A stretch of 64,000 nucleotides of DNA from Pseudomonas versuta (lineage in GTDB: Bacteria; Pseudomonadota; Gammaproteobacteria; Pseudomonadales; Pseudomonadaceae): NCBI RefSeq assembly GCF_001294575.1, contig NZ_CP012676.1, positions 4,792,001-4,856,000 of the forward strand, in the 5' to 3' direction. Of this stretch, positions 1 through 9,192 are shown one piece after another (position 1 is the stretch's first letter; each line of letters opens with the position of its first letter). The position numbers and the translations under genes are program-made. The notes beneath the pieces were generated by a model, which was given only the letters and a program-made list of their open reading frames with translations, ran no database searches and was not told where the DNA came from.

Positions 1-742
1 AGGTCACTTCGCTGGCGCCGAAAGCGGCAGCCTGAATACCCCAGCCACCGATGTAGCTGAACAGGTCCAGAACCTTTTTGCCTTTAACGTACGGTGCGAG
101 GCGAGCGCGGTTCATGCGGTGGTCGTAGAACCAGCCGGTTTTCTGGCCGGCCATGACCGGTGCTTCGAACTTCACGCCGTTCTCTTCCAGCGCAACCCAC
201 TCCGGCACCAGGCCGAAGACGGTTTCAACATAACGCTCAAGGCCTTCGGCATCACGGGCCGCCGAGTCGTTCTTGAACAGAATGCCGCTTGGCTTGATGA
301 CTTGTACCAGTGCCGCGATCACGTCGTCTTTGTGCTGTTCCATGGTGGCTGAGGCCAGCTGAACCACCAGAATGTCGCCGAAACGGTCTACGACCAGGCC
401 CGGCAGCAGGTCGGAATCGCCGAATACCAGACGATAGTAAGGCTTGTCGAACAGACGCTCGCGCAGGGACAAGGCCATGTTCAGGCGATGGACCAGCAGG
501 GACTTGTCCAGCGGCAATTTGATGTCGCGCGACAGCAGGCGGGCGCAGATCAGGTTGTTCGGGCTCATGGCAACGATGCCCAGCGGCTTGCCGCCGGCTG
601 TTTCGAGTACGGCCTGGTCGCCGGCCTTGAAGCCGTGAAGGGGGGTGTTGGCTACATCAATTTCGTTGCTGTAGACCCACAAGTGGCCGGCGCGCAGGCG
701 TCGATCGGCATTGGCTTTAAGGCGCAGGCTTGGCAGGGACAT
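1..742 (-). CDS. rlmI: 23S rRNA m5C1962 methyltransferase RlmI (partial, 3' end outside window)
   Basis: About 247 N-terminal residues are present; the gene runs off the left edge. It is a class I SAM-dependent methyltransferase that makes m5C in 23S rRNA during 50S maturation. The first ~80 residues look like the PUA domain of the RlmI family (LKANADRRLRAGHLWVYSNE). A central part contains GQKTGWFYDHR. The SAM-binding motif I, KVLDLFSYIGGWG, lies close to the window edge, and the catalytic cysteines would be beyond it. The start is the ATG at 742 (MSLPSLRLK). The gene is divergent from the HDOD gene across about 147 bp, which must hold both promoters. Assignment to RlmI is by family resemblance; the target nucleotide is known for the E. 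coli protein. Confidence 0.9.
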   Translation of the reverse strand, partial: MSLPSLRLKANADRRLRAGHLWVYSNEIDVANTPLHGFKAGDQAVLETAGGKPLGIVAMSPNNLICARLLSRDIKLPLDKSLLVHRLNMALSLRERLFDKPYYRLVFGDSDLLPGLVVDRFGDILVVQLASATMEQHKDDVIAALVQVIKPSGILFKNDSAARDAEGLERYVETVFGLVPEWVALEENGVKFEAPVMAGQKTGWFYDHRMNRARLAPYVKGKKVLDLFSYIGGWGIQAAAFGASEVT

Positions 743-889
743 GACGTCGCTCCGGGTATTGAAAAGGGCGCGATTATAGCCTTAGACGCACCCTTCAAGC
801 TCAGCTGATTCGCGGTATTGCGTCGGATTAGGTGCGCAAATGGCCAGAAATTTCCGCTAGACTCGCCGTCCAATTTAGAGTGCGTCGTT

Positions 890-1756
890 ATGCCCCCAGA
901 GCTTTCATCCGAACAGATCAGCCTCGCCCTGCAAGGCATCAGCGTGCCGCCCCAACCGCAAATCATGGTGGATTTGCAGATGGAGCAATACATGCCGGAC
1001 CCGGACCTGGAAGTGATCGCCGGCCTGATAGCTCAAGACCCGGGGCTGTCCGGCGCACTGCTGAAAATCGTCAACTCGCCGTATTACGGCCTGAGCAACA
1101 AGATCGCCTCGATCCGCCGCGCCGTCACGGTGCTCGGCAGCCGGACCGTGATCAACCTGATCAACGCACAGTCGATCAAGGGCGAGATGACAGACGACAC
1201 CATCGTGACCCTTAACCGGTTTTGGGACACGGCCCAGGACGTGGCAATGACCAGCCTGACCCTGGCCAAGCGCACCGGCACCCAGGCTCTGGATGAAGCC
1301 TACGCCCTGGGGCTGTTTCACGATTGCGGCATCCCGTTGATGCTCAAGCGCTTCCCGGATTACATGCGGGTACTGGAGCAGGGCTATGCCAATGCCGGGA
1401 CCGGCAGCCGTGTGGTCGACACTGAAAACCGGCACTTCAATACCAACCATGCGGTAGTCGGCTACTACACGGCTAAGTCCTGGCGTTTGCCGGTGCATCT
1501 GACAGAGGCGATTGCCAATCACCACAATGCGCTGGCGATTTTCAGTGACGACTCTTCGCGCAACAGCCAGCTTAAAAACCTGCTGGCGATCCTCAAGATG
1601 GCCGAACATATTTGTGCCTCGCACACAGTGCTGGGCAACCAGCGTGAAGACCATGAGTGGGACAGCATCAGGCACCTGGTACTGGACTACATTGGCCTGT
1701 CCGATTACGACTTTGACAACCTTAAAGAAAGCATTCGCGAGCTGGGTGCCCACTAG
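890..1756 (+). CDS. HDOD domain-containing protein
   Basis: The protein has 288 aa from the ATG at 890 ([11 protein letters not shown]). An upstream in-frame extension to 818 overlaps the rlmI promoter region and looks non-coding. One HDOD domain covers roughly residues 15-215, with the family signature [11 protein letters not shown] followed by the helix [15 protein letters not shown] is a non-catalytic relative of HD phosphohydrolases, found in Pseudomonas signalling proteins. No GGDEF, EAL or receiver domain is attached, so the protein is a stand-alone HDOD. It lies 17 bp upstream of mutM in the same direction and may be co-transcribed with it. The function is unknown; a signalling or stress role is inference from the family only. 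Confidence 0.85.
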   Translation: MPPELSSEQISLALQGISVPPQPQIMVDLQMEQYMPDPDLEVIAGLIAQDPGLSGALLKIVNSPYYGLSNKIASIRRAVTVLGSRTVINLINAQSIKGEMTDDTIVTLNRFWDTAQDVAMTSLTLAKRTGTQALDEAYALGLFHDCGIPLMLKRFPDYMRVLEQGYANAGTGSRVVDTENRHFNTNHAVVGYYTAKSWRLPVHLTEAIANHHNALAIFSDDSSRNSQLKNLLAILKMAEHICASHTVLGNQREDHEWDSIRHLVLDYIGLSDYDFDNLKESIRELGAH

Positions 1757-1773
1757 TTTCGCAGGAGCCTCCC

Positions 1774-2586
1774 ATGCCTGAATTACCTGAAGTCGAAACC
1801 ACCCGCCGGGGGATTGCCCCGCACCTTGAAGGTCAGCGGGTCAGCCGGGTGATTGTGCGCGAGCGACGTTTGCGCTGGCCGATCCCGGAAGACCTTGATG
1901 TGCGTCTGTCGGGGCAAAAGATCGTGCTGGTCGAGCGGCGCGCCAAGTATTTGCTGATTAACGCCGAGGTCGGGACGCTGATCAGCCATTTGGGCATGTC
2001 GGGCAACCTGCGCCTGGTGGAAGCCGGGCTGCCTGCGGCCAAGCACGAGCATGTGGACATTGAACTGGAATCCGGCCTGGCATTGCGCTACACCGACCCG
2101 CGGCGTTTCGGGGCGATGCTCTGGAGCCTGGACCCGCTGAACCATGAACTGCTGCTGCGACTGGGGCCTGAGCCCCTGACTGATCTGTTTGACGGTGACC
2201 GGCTGTTTCAGCTGTCGCGCAAGCGTTCGATGGCCGTCAAGCCGTTCATCATGGACAACGCAGTGGTGGTGGGCGTGGGCAATATCTACGCGACAGAAGC
2301 CCTGTTTGCCGCGGGCATTGATCCGCGTCGCGAGGCCAAAAGCATTTCCCGGGCGCGTTATTTGAAGCTGGCAATCGAAATCAAGCGGATTCTGGCGGCG
2401 GCAATCGAGCGCGGTGGCACCACCTTGCGCGATTTTATCGGTGGCGACGGGCAGCCCGGCTACTTCCAGCAAGAACTGTTTGTGTACGGGCGGGGCTACC
2501 AGTCCTGCAAGGTCTGTGGCACCGAGCTGCGCGAGGTCAAACTGGGCCAGCGCGCCAGCGTATTCTGCCCGCGTTGCCAGAGCTGA
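1774..2586 (+). CDS. mutM: Formamidopyrimidine-DNA glycosylase (Fpg/MutM)
   Basis: The protein has 270 aa, the normal length for Fpg. It is a bifunctional base-excision repair glycosylase/AP lyase that removes 8-oxoguanine and formamidopyrimidines. The N-terminus MPELPEVET gives the catalytic Pro2 and Glu3 after Met removal. The C-terminal zinc finger is seen as CKVC near residue 247 and CPRC near residue 265. The helix-two-turn-helix motif region contains [11 protein letters not shown]. The start is fixed by the N-terminal catalytic proline, with GGAG about 9 nt upstream. A REP-type inverted pair follows the stop codon and separates the gene from the converging ferredoxin gene. Confidence 0.97.
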   Translation: MPELPEVETTRRGIAPHLEGQRVSRVIVRERRLRWPIPEDLDVRLSGQKIVLVERRAKYLLINAEVGTLISHLGMSGNLRLVEAGLPAAKHEHVDIELESGLALRYTDPRRFGAMLWSLDPLNHELLLRLGPEPLTDLFDGDRLFQLSRKRSMAVKPFIMDNAVVVGVGNIYATEALFAAGIDPRREAKSISRARYLKLAIEIKRILAAAIERGGTTLRDFIGGDGQPGYFQQELFVYGRGYQSCKVCGTELREVKLGQRASVFCPRCQS

Positions 2587-2590
2587 CACG

Positions 2591-2654
2591 CAATCGCCGG
2601 CAAGCCGGCCCCCACACTGTTTATCGATGTGGGAGCTGGGTTGCCGGCGATTCA
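2591..2654. repeat. REP/REPIN-type inverted pair
   Basis: Two REP-like units of the GTGGGAGC-type face each other: CGCCGGCAAGCCGGC with CCCCACA on the left, and TGTGGGAGCTGGGTTGCCGGCG on the right. The pair lies between the converging mutM and ferredoxin genes, where it could form a stem-loop at the mRNA ends. No transposase is encoded nearby. Confidence 0.75.
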
Positions 2655-2703
2655 GGCACTGTGGCTTTTCAGGTTCGGCGCATGGAAACAATGGCTGACA
2701 AGG

Positions 2704-3048
<345 letters not shown>

Positions 3049-3055
3049 TCAGCGG

Positions 3056-3625
<570 letters not shown>

Positions 3626-3653
3626 CTATAGACGTAGCCAAATAACTACTTTT

Positions 3654-5249
3654 TCACGGATTTTTCAGGCGTGCGGCCAGCTGTGTTGCCAGTTTGGCCG
3701 TGACTCCGTACACCGATAATTGCGGGTTGGCGCCAATGCTGGTGGGGAATAAAGAGCCGTCGTGGACCGATAGATTGCGCAGTTGATGATGACGCCCAAG
3801 GCTGTCGGTGACGGCCATCTGCGGATTCTCGCCCATCGCGCAGCCGCCCATCACATGGGCGCTGGCAAGCCGGGTGCGATACAACTCAAGGCTCAAACTG
3901 TCGATTTGATCACGTGTCCGGGCAAGGCTGTTCATGTACCGCGCATCACTGTGCAGTGGCATGACGGCGCTGGCGCCTGCCGCAAACTGGATCTCGGCCA
4001 TGCTGTGGAGGGCGCGTTTGAGGCCTTCCCAGACGTAGGGCGTGAGCCTGTAGTCGAGTACCGGGCTGCCATCTGAGCGCAACTCGACATTGCCTCCGGG
4101 GCTGTCGGGATGAAAACCGTCGCGCATCAACGCCAGCATCATATGGGTATGGGGCAGTTGCGCCATATGCCCGGCGCTGGTTTGGCCGAAGCCGGCAAAT
4201 ATCGTGGCGGCCAGGGCCGGGTGCAGTGGCGGTACTTCGAGTTTGTAGCCCATGGGCCCGGTGGTGCCGTCTTTCCATTGAAAGTGATCGGAGTAAATCG
4301 ATTGCGGGGCGCCGTAAAACGGATTGATGGCAGCAGGAAATTGCGCCGCAGAGAAGTTGACCAGGTGCAGAAACGTACGTTTGCCGACCCGGCCGTGGGG
4401 GTCGGGCGCGTCTGATCGCAGCAGCAGGCCGGGGGTATTGATGCCGCCGCCGGCCAGCACGTAGTGCCGGGCCTTGACCGTTATTGTGCGGCCCGTGGGC
4501 GCCACGCAGCGGTTGTCCATGGCCTGGCACTCCAGACCTGTGACCTTGTCGCCGCTGATCAGCAGCCGCCAGGCGCGGGCCAGGTACAGCAGCTCGCCGC
4601 CTTGTTCCAGGGTTGCGGGGATAGTCGTCACCAGCATCGATTGTTTGGCATTGGTCGGGCAGCCCATGCCGCAATAGCCCAGGTTCCAGCAACCGCGCAC
4701 ATTGCGCGGGATCACATCCCAGCTGTAGCCGAGCTTTTCACAACCGTTGCGGATCACCTCGTTATTGGCGTTGGGCGGAACCCGCCAGGGTGCGACGCCA
4801 AGACGTTGTTCCATTTGCTCGAACCAGGGCGCCATCTCGGCGTCGCTGAGGCCTGCCACCGAGTGTTCGCGGGCCCAATGCTCCAGGGTGGGTGCAGGGG
4901 TGCGAAAACTTGAGGTCCAGTTGACCAGGGTCGTACCGCCCACTGCCCGCCCTTGGAGGATGCTGATGGCGCCGTCTTTGCTCATGCGCCCGACGCCCTC
5001 CTGATAAAGATTCGAGTAGGCATCGGCTTCGAGCAGTTTGAAATCACTGCTGGTTTTGAGAGGGCCTTCTTCAATCAATAGAACCTTGTACCCCGCGGCG
5101 CTAAGAATCTCGGCCGTCGTCCCGCCGCCGGCACCGCTCCCGACGATCACTACATCGGCTTCGAGCGTCAGGTCGCTGTCGAGTTGCGAGCCATCCCGGG
5201 TTTTCCAGCCTCGGGCCATGCCTTCGCGGAACGGATCAGGTACGGGCAT
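3654..5249 (-). CDS. laoA: GMC-family alcohol dehydrogenase, LaoA-like
   Basis: FAD-dependent GMC oxidoreductase of 531 aa. The N-terminal dinucleotide-binding motif VVIVGSGAGGGTT is near residues 36-48. The C-terminal part contains SAHVMGGCAMG and GANPQLSVYG, as in the bacterial GMC dehydrogenases related to gluconate dehydrogenase. The ATG at 5249 (MPVPDPFREG) is preferred over a TTG seven codons upstream. It has no export signal, while its neighbour laoB carries a Tat signal, so export in complex with LaoB is possible (inference). In P. aeruginosa the corresponding genes laoABC/laoR oxidise long-chain alcohols; here the substrate is inferred from shared gene order. A REPIN separates it from laoB. 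Confidence 0.85.
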   Translation of the reverse strand: MPVPDPFREGMARGWKTRDGSQLDSDLTLEADVVIVGSGAGGGTTAEILSAAGYKVLLIEEGPLKTSSDFKLLEADAYSNLYQEGVGRMSKDGAISILQGRAVGGTTLVNWTSSFRTPAPTLEHWAREHSVAGLSDAEMAPWFEQMEQRLGVAPWRVPPNANNEVIRNGCEKLGYSWDVIPRNVRGCWNLGYCGMGCPTNAKQSMLVTTIPATLEQGGELLYLARAWRLLISGDKVTGLECQAMDNRCVAPTGRTITVKARHYVLAGGGINTPGLLLRSDAPDPHGRVGKRTFLHLVNFSAAQFPAAINPFYGAPQSIYSDHFQWKDGTTGPMGYKLEVPPLHPALAATIFAGFGQTSAGHMAQLPHTHMMLALMRDGFHPDSPGGNVELRSDGSPVLDYRLTPYVWEGLKRALHSMAEIQFAAGASAVMPLHSDARYMNSLARTRDQIDSLSLELYRTRLASAHVMGGCAMGENPQMAVTDSLGRHHQLRNLSVHDGSLFPTSIGANPQLSVYGVTAKLATQLAARLKNP

Positions 5250-5279
5250 AAAGGATTTCCATGGTGGCAATGGGGTGTC

Positions 5280-5350
5280 TGTAGGAGCGAGCTTGCTCGC
5301 GAGCTCTTCGTCGCCGCGCTTATCAGCTCGCGAGCAAGTTCGCTCCTACA
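5280..5350. repeat. REPIN (GAGCGAGCTTGCTCGC type)
   Basis: Inverted pair with the outer arms TGTAGGAGCGAGCTTGCTCG and CTCGCGAGCAAGTTCGCTCC, separated by a short spacer. It sits inside the lao operon between laoB and laoA, so it may affect the stability or relative expression of the mRNA segments. Confidence 0.85.
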
Positions 5351-5361
5351 GGTCGTTTCAG

Positions 5362-5907
5362 TCAGATCTTCGGCGGGCCGGGATAGCCGCACGCAGCCCA
5401 GGATTCGGGGCGTTCGTACCAGCTCATCATCACCAGTTGCACCAGCGAGCCATGGCCCATGCGCAGCAGGTTCAGGCTGCTGTTTTGCCAGCGCTGCAAG
5501 AAGTCACGGATCTGTTCGGGGCTGGCGCTTGTCCAGTTGCTCCAGACCCCGGTCAACGGACCGCGTGTTACCGGCAGGGCCAGCACATCGAACAGTTGTT
5601 GAGTCAGCTTGAGCAGTTCCGGTGACAAGTGATTGAGGTTGTTATCCAGTTGATGCAGCGTGGCATCCGCCGCACCGGGAAGCGCCGGGGCGTCCACGCT
5701 GCCCGCCAGCATCACCGGGATCAGTGCGCGCAAAAAAATCAGATCACTGCTGCGCAAAATGGTAAAGCCTGAGGCACTGCTGCTGGCCGAGCAGCCACTG
5801 AGGCTGGCACCCAGCCCGGCGGTAACCAGCAATGCGCTGGCCCACAGGCCGATTTTCAGGGCTCCCCGACGCGACAGCACAAGCTTCTCAACGGTTAATT
5901 CAGGCAT
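5362..5907 (-). CDS. laoB: Tat-signal lipoprotein-like small subunit, LaoB-like
   Basis: A protein of 181 aa with a twin-arginine signal: SRRGALK at residues 12-18, a hydrophobic stretch at about 19-36, then a lipobox-like LSGC with Cys39. That suggests a Tat-exported, possibly lipid-anchored protein. The remainder resembles the small subunit 3 of gluconate-type GMC dehydrogenases and ends with GYPGPPKI. It lies between laoA and laoC in one leftward operon, 12 bp after laoC. In P. aeruginosa LaoB is required for LaoA activity. The likely role here is export or membrane attachment of LaoA. Lipidation is inference from the motif only. Confidence 0.8.
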   Translation of the reverse strand: MPELTVEKLVLSRRGALKIGLWASALLVTAGLGASLSGCSASSSASGFTILRSSDLIFLRALIPVMLAGSVDAPALPGAADATLHQLDNNLNHLSPELLKLTQQLFDVLALPVTRGPLTGVWSNWTSASPEQIRDFLQRWQNSSLNLLRMGHGSLVQLVMMSWYERPESWAACGYPGPPKI

Positions 5908-5919
5908 GGGCCACCCCGG

Positions 5920-7350
5920 CTAGCGAATAAACAGCTTCTGGATCAGACGTACCAGCTGGCGACCATAAGGCGGGTAAATCATCAGCGAGCCATTCAGGCG
6001 TTGTTTAGCCAGAACGCCCTTGGCTTTGCTGAAGGTCAAAAAGCCTTCGTGACCATGGTAGTGGCCCATGCCGGAATGCCCGACGCCACCAAACGGCAAG
6101 TCGTCGATGGCCACATGCAGCAGTGTTTCGTTGATGCACACGCCGCCGGAATGGGTGTTCTGAATGACTCTCTGCTGCTCAGCCTTGTTGTAGCCGAAGT
6201 AGTACAGCGCCAGCGGGCGCGGTCTGGCGTTGATGTAGTCCAGAGCTTGCTGCAAATCGCTGTAGGCCACGATGGGCAGCAACGGGCCGAAGATCTCGTC
6301 CTGCATGACCTGCATCTCGTCGTTTACATCCAGCAGCAGGGCGTGGGGCATACGCCGACCCTGACCTTGATCGTACAGCGGGACCAGACGTGCGCCCTTC
6401 AGTGTGGCGTCGGTTTGCAGCCGTTCAAGCCGCGCCAGCTGGCGCTCGTTGATGATTGCGGTGTAGTCCGGGTTGTCGATCAGGGTCGGATAAAAGCTGT
6501 GCACGGCCTGGCGATAGGCCTGAACAAAGCCATCGACCCGATCTTGCGGGACCAGCACATAATCCGGGGCAATGCAGGTTTGCCCGGCGTTCAGGGTCTT
6601 GCCCCAGGCAATGCGTTGGGCGGCATCCTTGAGTGGCACATCGACAGACACGATGGCTGGCGATTTACCGCCCAGTTCAAGGGTGACCGGGGTCAGGTGT
6701 TCGGCCGCTGCACGCATGACCTGCTTGCCCACGTGGGTCGAGCCGGTGAACAGCAAGTGATCAAATGCCAGGCCGGAGAACGCCACCGCGACATCGGCTT
6801 CACCCAGCACTACGGCCACCATGTCTTCGGGGAAGATGCGCCCCAACAATTCCTTGAGCCAGTGGCCGGTGGCCGGGGTGAACTCGCTGAGTTTGAGCAT
6901 TACCCGGTTGCCTGCCGCCAATGCCCCGATCAGTGGCCCTATAGCCAGGTAGAGCGGGTAGTTCCACGGCACGATAATGCCGACCACGCCCAGTGGTTGA
7001 TAGATCACGCTGGCGCTGGCGGGCTGGAACATCACGCCCACGCTGCGCGGCGAAGGCTTCATCCAGCGCTTGAGGTGTTTAAGGGTGTAATCAATGCTGT
7101 GCAGGCTGGGCATCAGCTCGGCAAACAGGGTTTCGTCAGGGCTGCGGTGGCTGAAATCCTGGCTGATGGTGTCGATCAGAACTTCGCGCTCATCACTCAA
7201 TAACCTGCGCAGACTTTTCAACCATTGCTGGCGCTGTTCCAGGGGCGGGCAGGGATGAGCTGCGTAAGCCAGACGCTGTGTGTCGAGCAGGGACTGGAGA
7301 TCGCTCAGTACGGCTGGGGCGTCTTGACGGTGGACACTGTCGACAGACAT
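5920..7350 (-). CDS. laoC: Aldehyde dehydrogenase (coniferyl-aldehyde-dehydrogenase family), LaoC-like
   Basis: NAD(P)-dependent aldehyde dehydrogenase of 476 aa. Key residues are visible: the Asn of PWNYPLY near residue 130, Glu225 in LELGGKSP and the catalytic Cys259 in GQTCIAPDY. The protein belongs to the shorter class-3-like group often labelled coniferyl aldehyde dehydrogenase, but the neighbours argue for aliphatic aldehydes made by LaoA. The ATG at 7350 is preceded by GGAG at good spacing; a 17-codon upstream extension crosses the operator and was rejected. It is the first gene of the leftward lao operon, and a perfect inverted repeat lies about 57 bp upstream of its start. Confidence 0.88.
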   Translation of the reverse strand: MSVDSVHRQDAPAVLSDLQSLLDTQRLAYAAHPCPPLEQRQQWLKSLRRLLSDEREVLIDTISQDFSHRSPDETLFAELMPSLHSIDYTLKHLKRWMKPSPRSVGVMFQPASASVIYQPLGVVGIIVPWNYPLYLAIGPLIGALAAGNRVMLKLSEFTPATGHWLKELLGRIFPEDMVAVVLGEADVAVAFSGLAFDHLLFTGSTHVGKQVMRAAAEHLTPVTLELGGKSPAIVSVDVPLKDAAQRIAWGKTLNAGQTCIAPDYVLVPQDRVDGFVQAYRQAVHSFYPTLIDNPDYTAIINERQLARLERLQTDATLKGARLVPLYDQGQGRRMPHALLLDVNDEMQVMQDEIFGPLLPIVAYSDLQQALDYINARPRPLALYYFGYNKAEQQRVIQNTHSGGVCINETLLHVAIDDLPFGGVGHSGMGHYHGHEGFLTFSKAKGVLAKQRLNGSLMIYPPYGRQLVRLIQKLFIR

Positions 7351-7406
7351 GGTTTGCTCCGGGCGGATGGCGTGTTGGTTATTTTTATTAGAGAGCAGCA
7401 ATGCTT

Positions 7407-7424
7407 TTAGAGCCTATGCTCTAA
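7407..7424. promoter_or_regulatory. Putative LaoR operator
   Basis: A perfect 7-bp inverted repeat, TTAGAGC and GCTCTAA with a 4-bp spacer (CTAT), lies in the intergenic region between laoC and the divergent TetR gene. Its size and position are typical of a TetR-family operator controlling both promoters. Binding is inferred. Confidence 0.6.
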
Positions 7425-7517
7425 GCTGTCAATCAGGGGCTGTTACCCGTGAGGTTTAACGATGGCGGGTAAGGTCGTAAGATGTCTTTCGTTTTTTCAT
7501 TAAAGCCCAAGAAGCCC

Positions 7518-8186
7518 ATGGCCCCACGAATAAAAACCAGCCAGCGCATCGTCAATAGCAGCCTTGAGCTGTTCAATCAGCTGGGCGAGCGCAGTGTGAG
7601 CACCAACCACATTGCCGCGCATATGGAAATTTCTCCGGGCAATCTGTATTACCACTTCCCTAACAAGCAGGCGATCATCTCGGTGTTGTTCAGCGAGTAT
7701 GAGGCGTTGGTGTTGAGGTTTCTGCGCCCGCCCGAAGGGCGTATGGCCACTGTTGAAGACAAGCGCCATTACTTGCAGCAGTTGCTGGATGCCATGTGGC
7801 GCTATCGCTTTTTGTACCGTGATATCGAGCACTTGCTGCACAGCGACAGTGAGCTTGCCGCCCGTTACCGGGTCTTTTCCCAGAACTGTCTGCATCAGGC
7901 ACAAGCAATTTATCGCGGTTTTGTCGATGCCGGTCTCATGTGCATGACCCCCCTGCAAATCGAGTCGCTGACCCTCAATGCGTGGATCATTCTCACCTCA
8001 TGGGTCAGTTTTCTGTGTACTACCCGGGAGAACAACGACCAGCTCAGTGAGCAGGCCATCAAGCGCGGGGTGTATCAACTGCTGGTCCTGGAATCGGGCT
8101 TTGTCACCGCTCAGGGCCGAGCAGACTTCGATGAACTGATCAAGGACTACTACGTCCCGCTGGAGCACGCGCTGCACGTTCAATAA
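7518..8186 (+). CDS. laoR: TetR-family transcriptional regulator, LaoR-like
   Basis: Regulator of 222 aa. The N-terminal helix-turn-helix is clear: STNHIAAHMEISPGNLYYHF around residues 29-48, with the NLYYHF ending typical of TetR proteins. The rest is a helical ligand-binding domain. The ATG at 7518 (MAPRIKTSQ) fits the family; an ATG 12 codons upstream at 7482 is an alternative with a weak AAGG upstream. It is transcribed divergently from laoCBA, the classic layout for a local repressor. LaoR represses the lao genes in P. aeruginosa; the effector, probably an alcohol or aldehyde, is inferred. The gene ends 30 bp before sseA. Confidence 0.85.
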   Translation: MAPRIKTSQRIVNSSLELFNQLGERSVSTNHIAAHMEISPGNLYYHFPNKQAIISVLFSEYEALVLRFLRPPEGRMATVEDKRHYLQQLLDAMWRYRFLYRDIEHLLHSDSELAARYRVFSQNCLHQAQAIYRGFVDAGLMCMTPLQIESLTLNAWIILTSWVSFLCTTRENNDQLSEQAIKRGVYQLLVLESGFVTAQGRADFDELIKDYYVPLEHALHVQ

Positions 8187-8216
8187 ACGCATTTCACCCC
8201 CTCACAGGAGTTCCCT

Positions 8217-9071
8217 ATGCCCGTCGCGCAACTGATCAGCCCCCAAGCCCTGAGCGAACGCCAGGAGCTGCCCGGTCTGGTTATTCTGGATTGCCGTTTC
8301 GCCCTTGAAGACCCGGACTATGGCCGTTGCAGCTACGCCGAAGGGCATATAGCCGGTGCGCAATTTGCTGACCTTGAACGTGATTTGAGCGGCCCCGTGA
8401 TCAAAGGTGTCACTGGTCGCCATCCGTTGCCCGAGCCACAGGTGTTGCTGGAACGACTGCGCGCATGGGGCATCAATGACGACAGCGATGTGGTGCTTTA
8501 TGACGACGGTCCGGGGGTCTATGCCGCCCGGGCATGGTGGTTGCTGGCCTGGCTGGGCAAGCGCGACGGCGTGTTTATCCTCGATGGCGGCCTCAAGGCC
8601 TGGCATGGCGCAGGTTTCCCGCTCAGTCTGGATGCTGTGGTCAAGCCGCGTGGCAACCTGGAAGGCAAGCTCGACAAGCGGTTGATGGTGGATGCCGAGC
8701 ACTTGCAAAAGCGCCTGGGTGATCCGGGCCTGACCTTGATCGACGCCCGTGCCCGACCACGCTTTCGCGGCGAGGTTGAACCTATCGATCCTGTTGCCGG
8801 GCATATTCCGGGTGCGCAATGTGCAGCGTTCAGTGAAAACCTCGACAGCAGCGGGCGTTTTTTACCTGCCAATCAACTCAAAAAGCGCTTTGCCGAGCAA
8901 CTCGCCGGTCGTTCTGCGCAAGAGCTGGTGGCCTATTGCGGCTCCGGCGTGACGGCGTGCCACAACCTGTTTGCACTGGGGTTGGCCGGTTATCCGCTGG
9001 GTAAACTCTATGCGGGCTCGTGGAGCGAATGGATCAACGACCCTGAGCGGGGCATTGCTACCGGCGATTGA
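8217..9071 (+). CDS. sseA: 3-mercaptopyruvate sulfurtransferase
   Basis: Two-domain rhodanese-fold protein of 284 aa. The N-terminal domain is structural, and the C-terminal domain carries the active-site loop CGSGVTAC with Cys241. A CG[S/T]GVT loop points to mercaptopyruvate rather than thiosulfate as sulfur donor. The protein transfers sulfur from 3-mercaptopyruvate to thiol acceptors or cyanide in the cytoplasm. Expected tandem features are seen: an EGHIAGAQ-type motif in domain 1 and AGHIPGAQ in domain 2. It has an AGGAG-like ribosome binding site 8 nt upstream. Co-transcription with laoR is possible, but no functional link is evident. Confidence 0.92.
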   Translation: MPVAQLISPQALSERQELPGLVILDCRFALEDPDYGRCSYAEGHIAGAQFADLERDLSGPVIKGVTGRHPLPEPQVLLERLRAWGINDDSDVVLYDDGPGVYAARAWWLLAWLGKRDGVFILDGGLKAWHGAGFPLSLDAVVKPRGNLEGKLDKRLMVDAEHLQKRLGDPGLTLIDARARPRFRGEVEPIDPVAGHIPGAQCAAFSENLDSSGRFLPANQLKKRFAEQLAGRSAQELVAYCGSGVTACHNLFALGLAGYPLGKLYAGSWSEWINDPERGIATGD

Positions 9072-9086
9072 TGCCCTTTGGGTACT

Positions 9087-9192
9087 GTAGTCGCTGCCGA
9101 GGCACGAAGGCTGCGAGCCCTTAAAAGCCCCCCGACAGGCCTGGCGATCGCTTCGCAATCGATCGCAGCCTTCGTGCCTGGGCAGCGACTAC
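9087..9192. repeat. REP-type inverted pair (GTAGTCGCTGCC family)
   Basis: Outer arms GTAGTCGCTGCCGAGGCACG and the near-complement ending GGGCAGCGACTAC enclose inner CGAAGGCTGCGA and TCGCAGCCTTCG. The element lies between the converging sseA and AraC genes and overlaps the last few bases of the latter. It belongs to a different REP family from the GAGCGAGC and GTGGGAGC types in this window. Confidence 0.8.
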
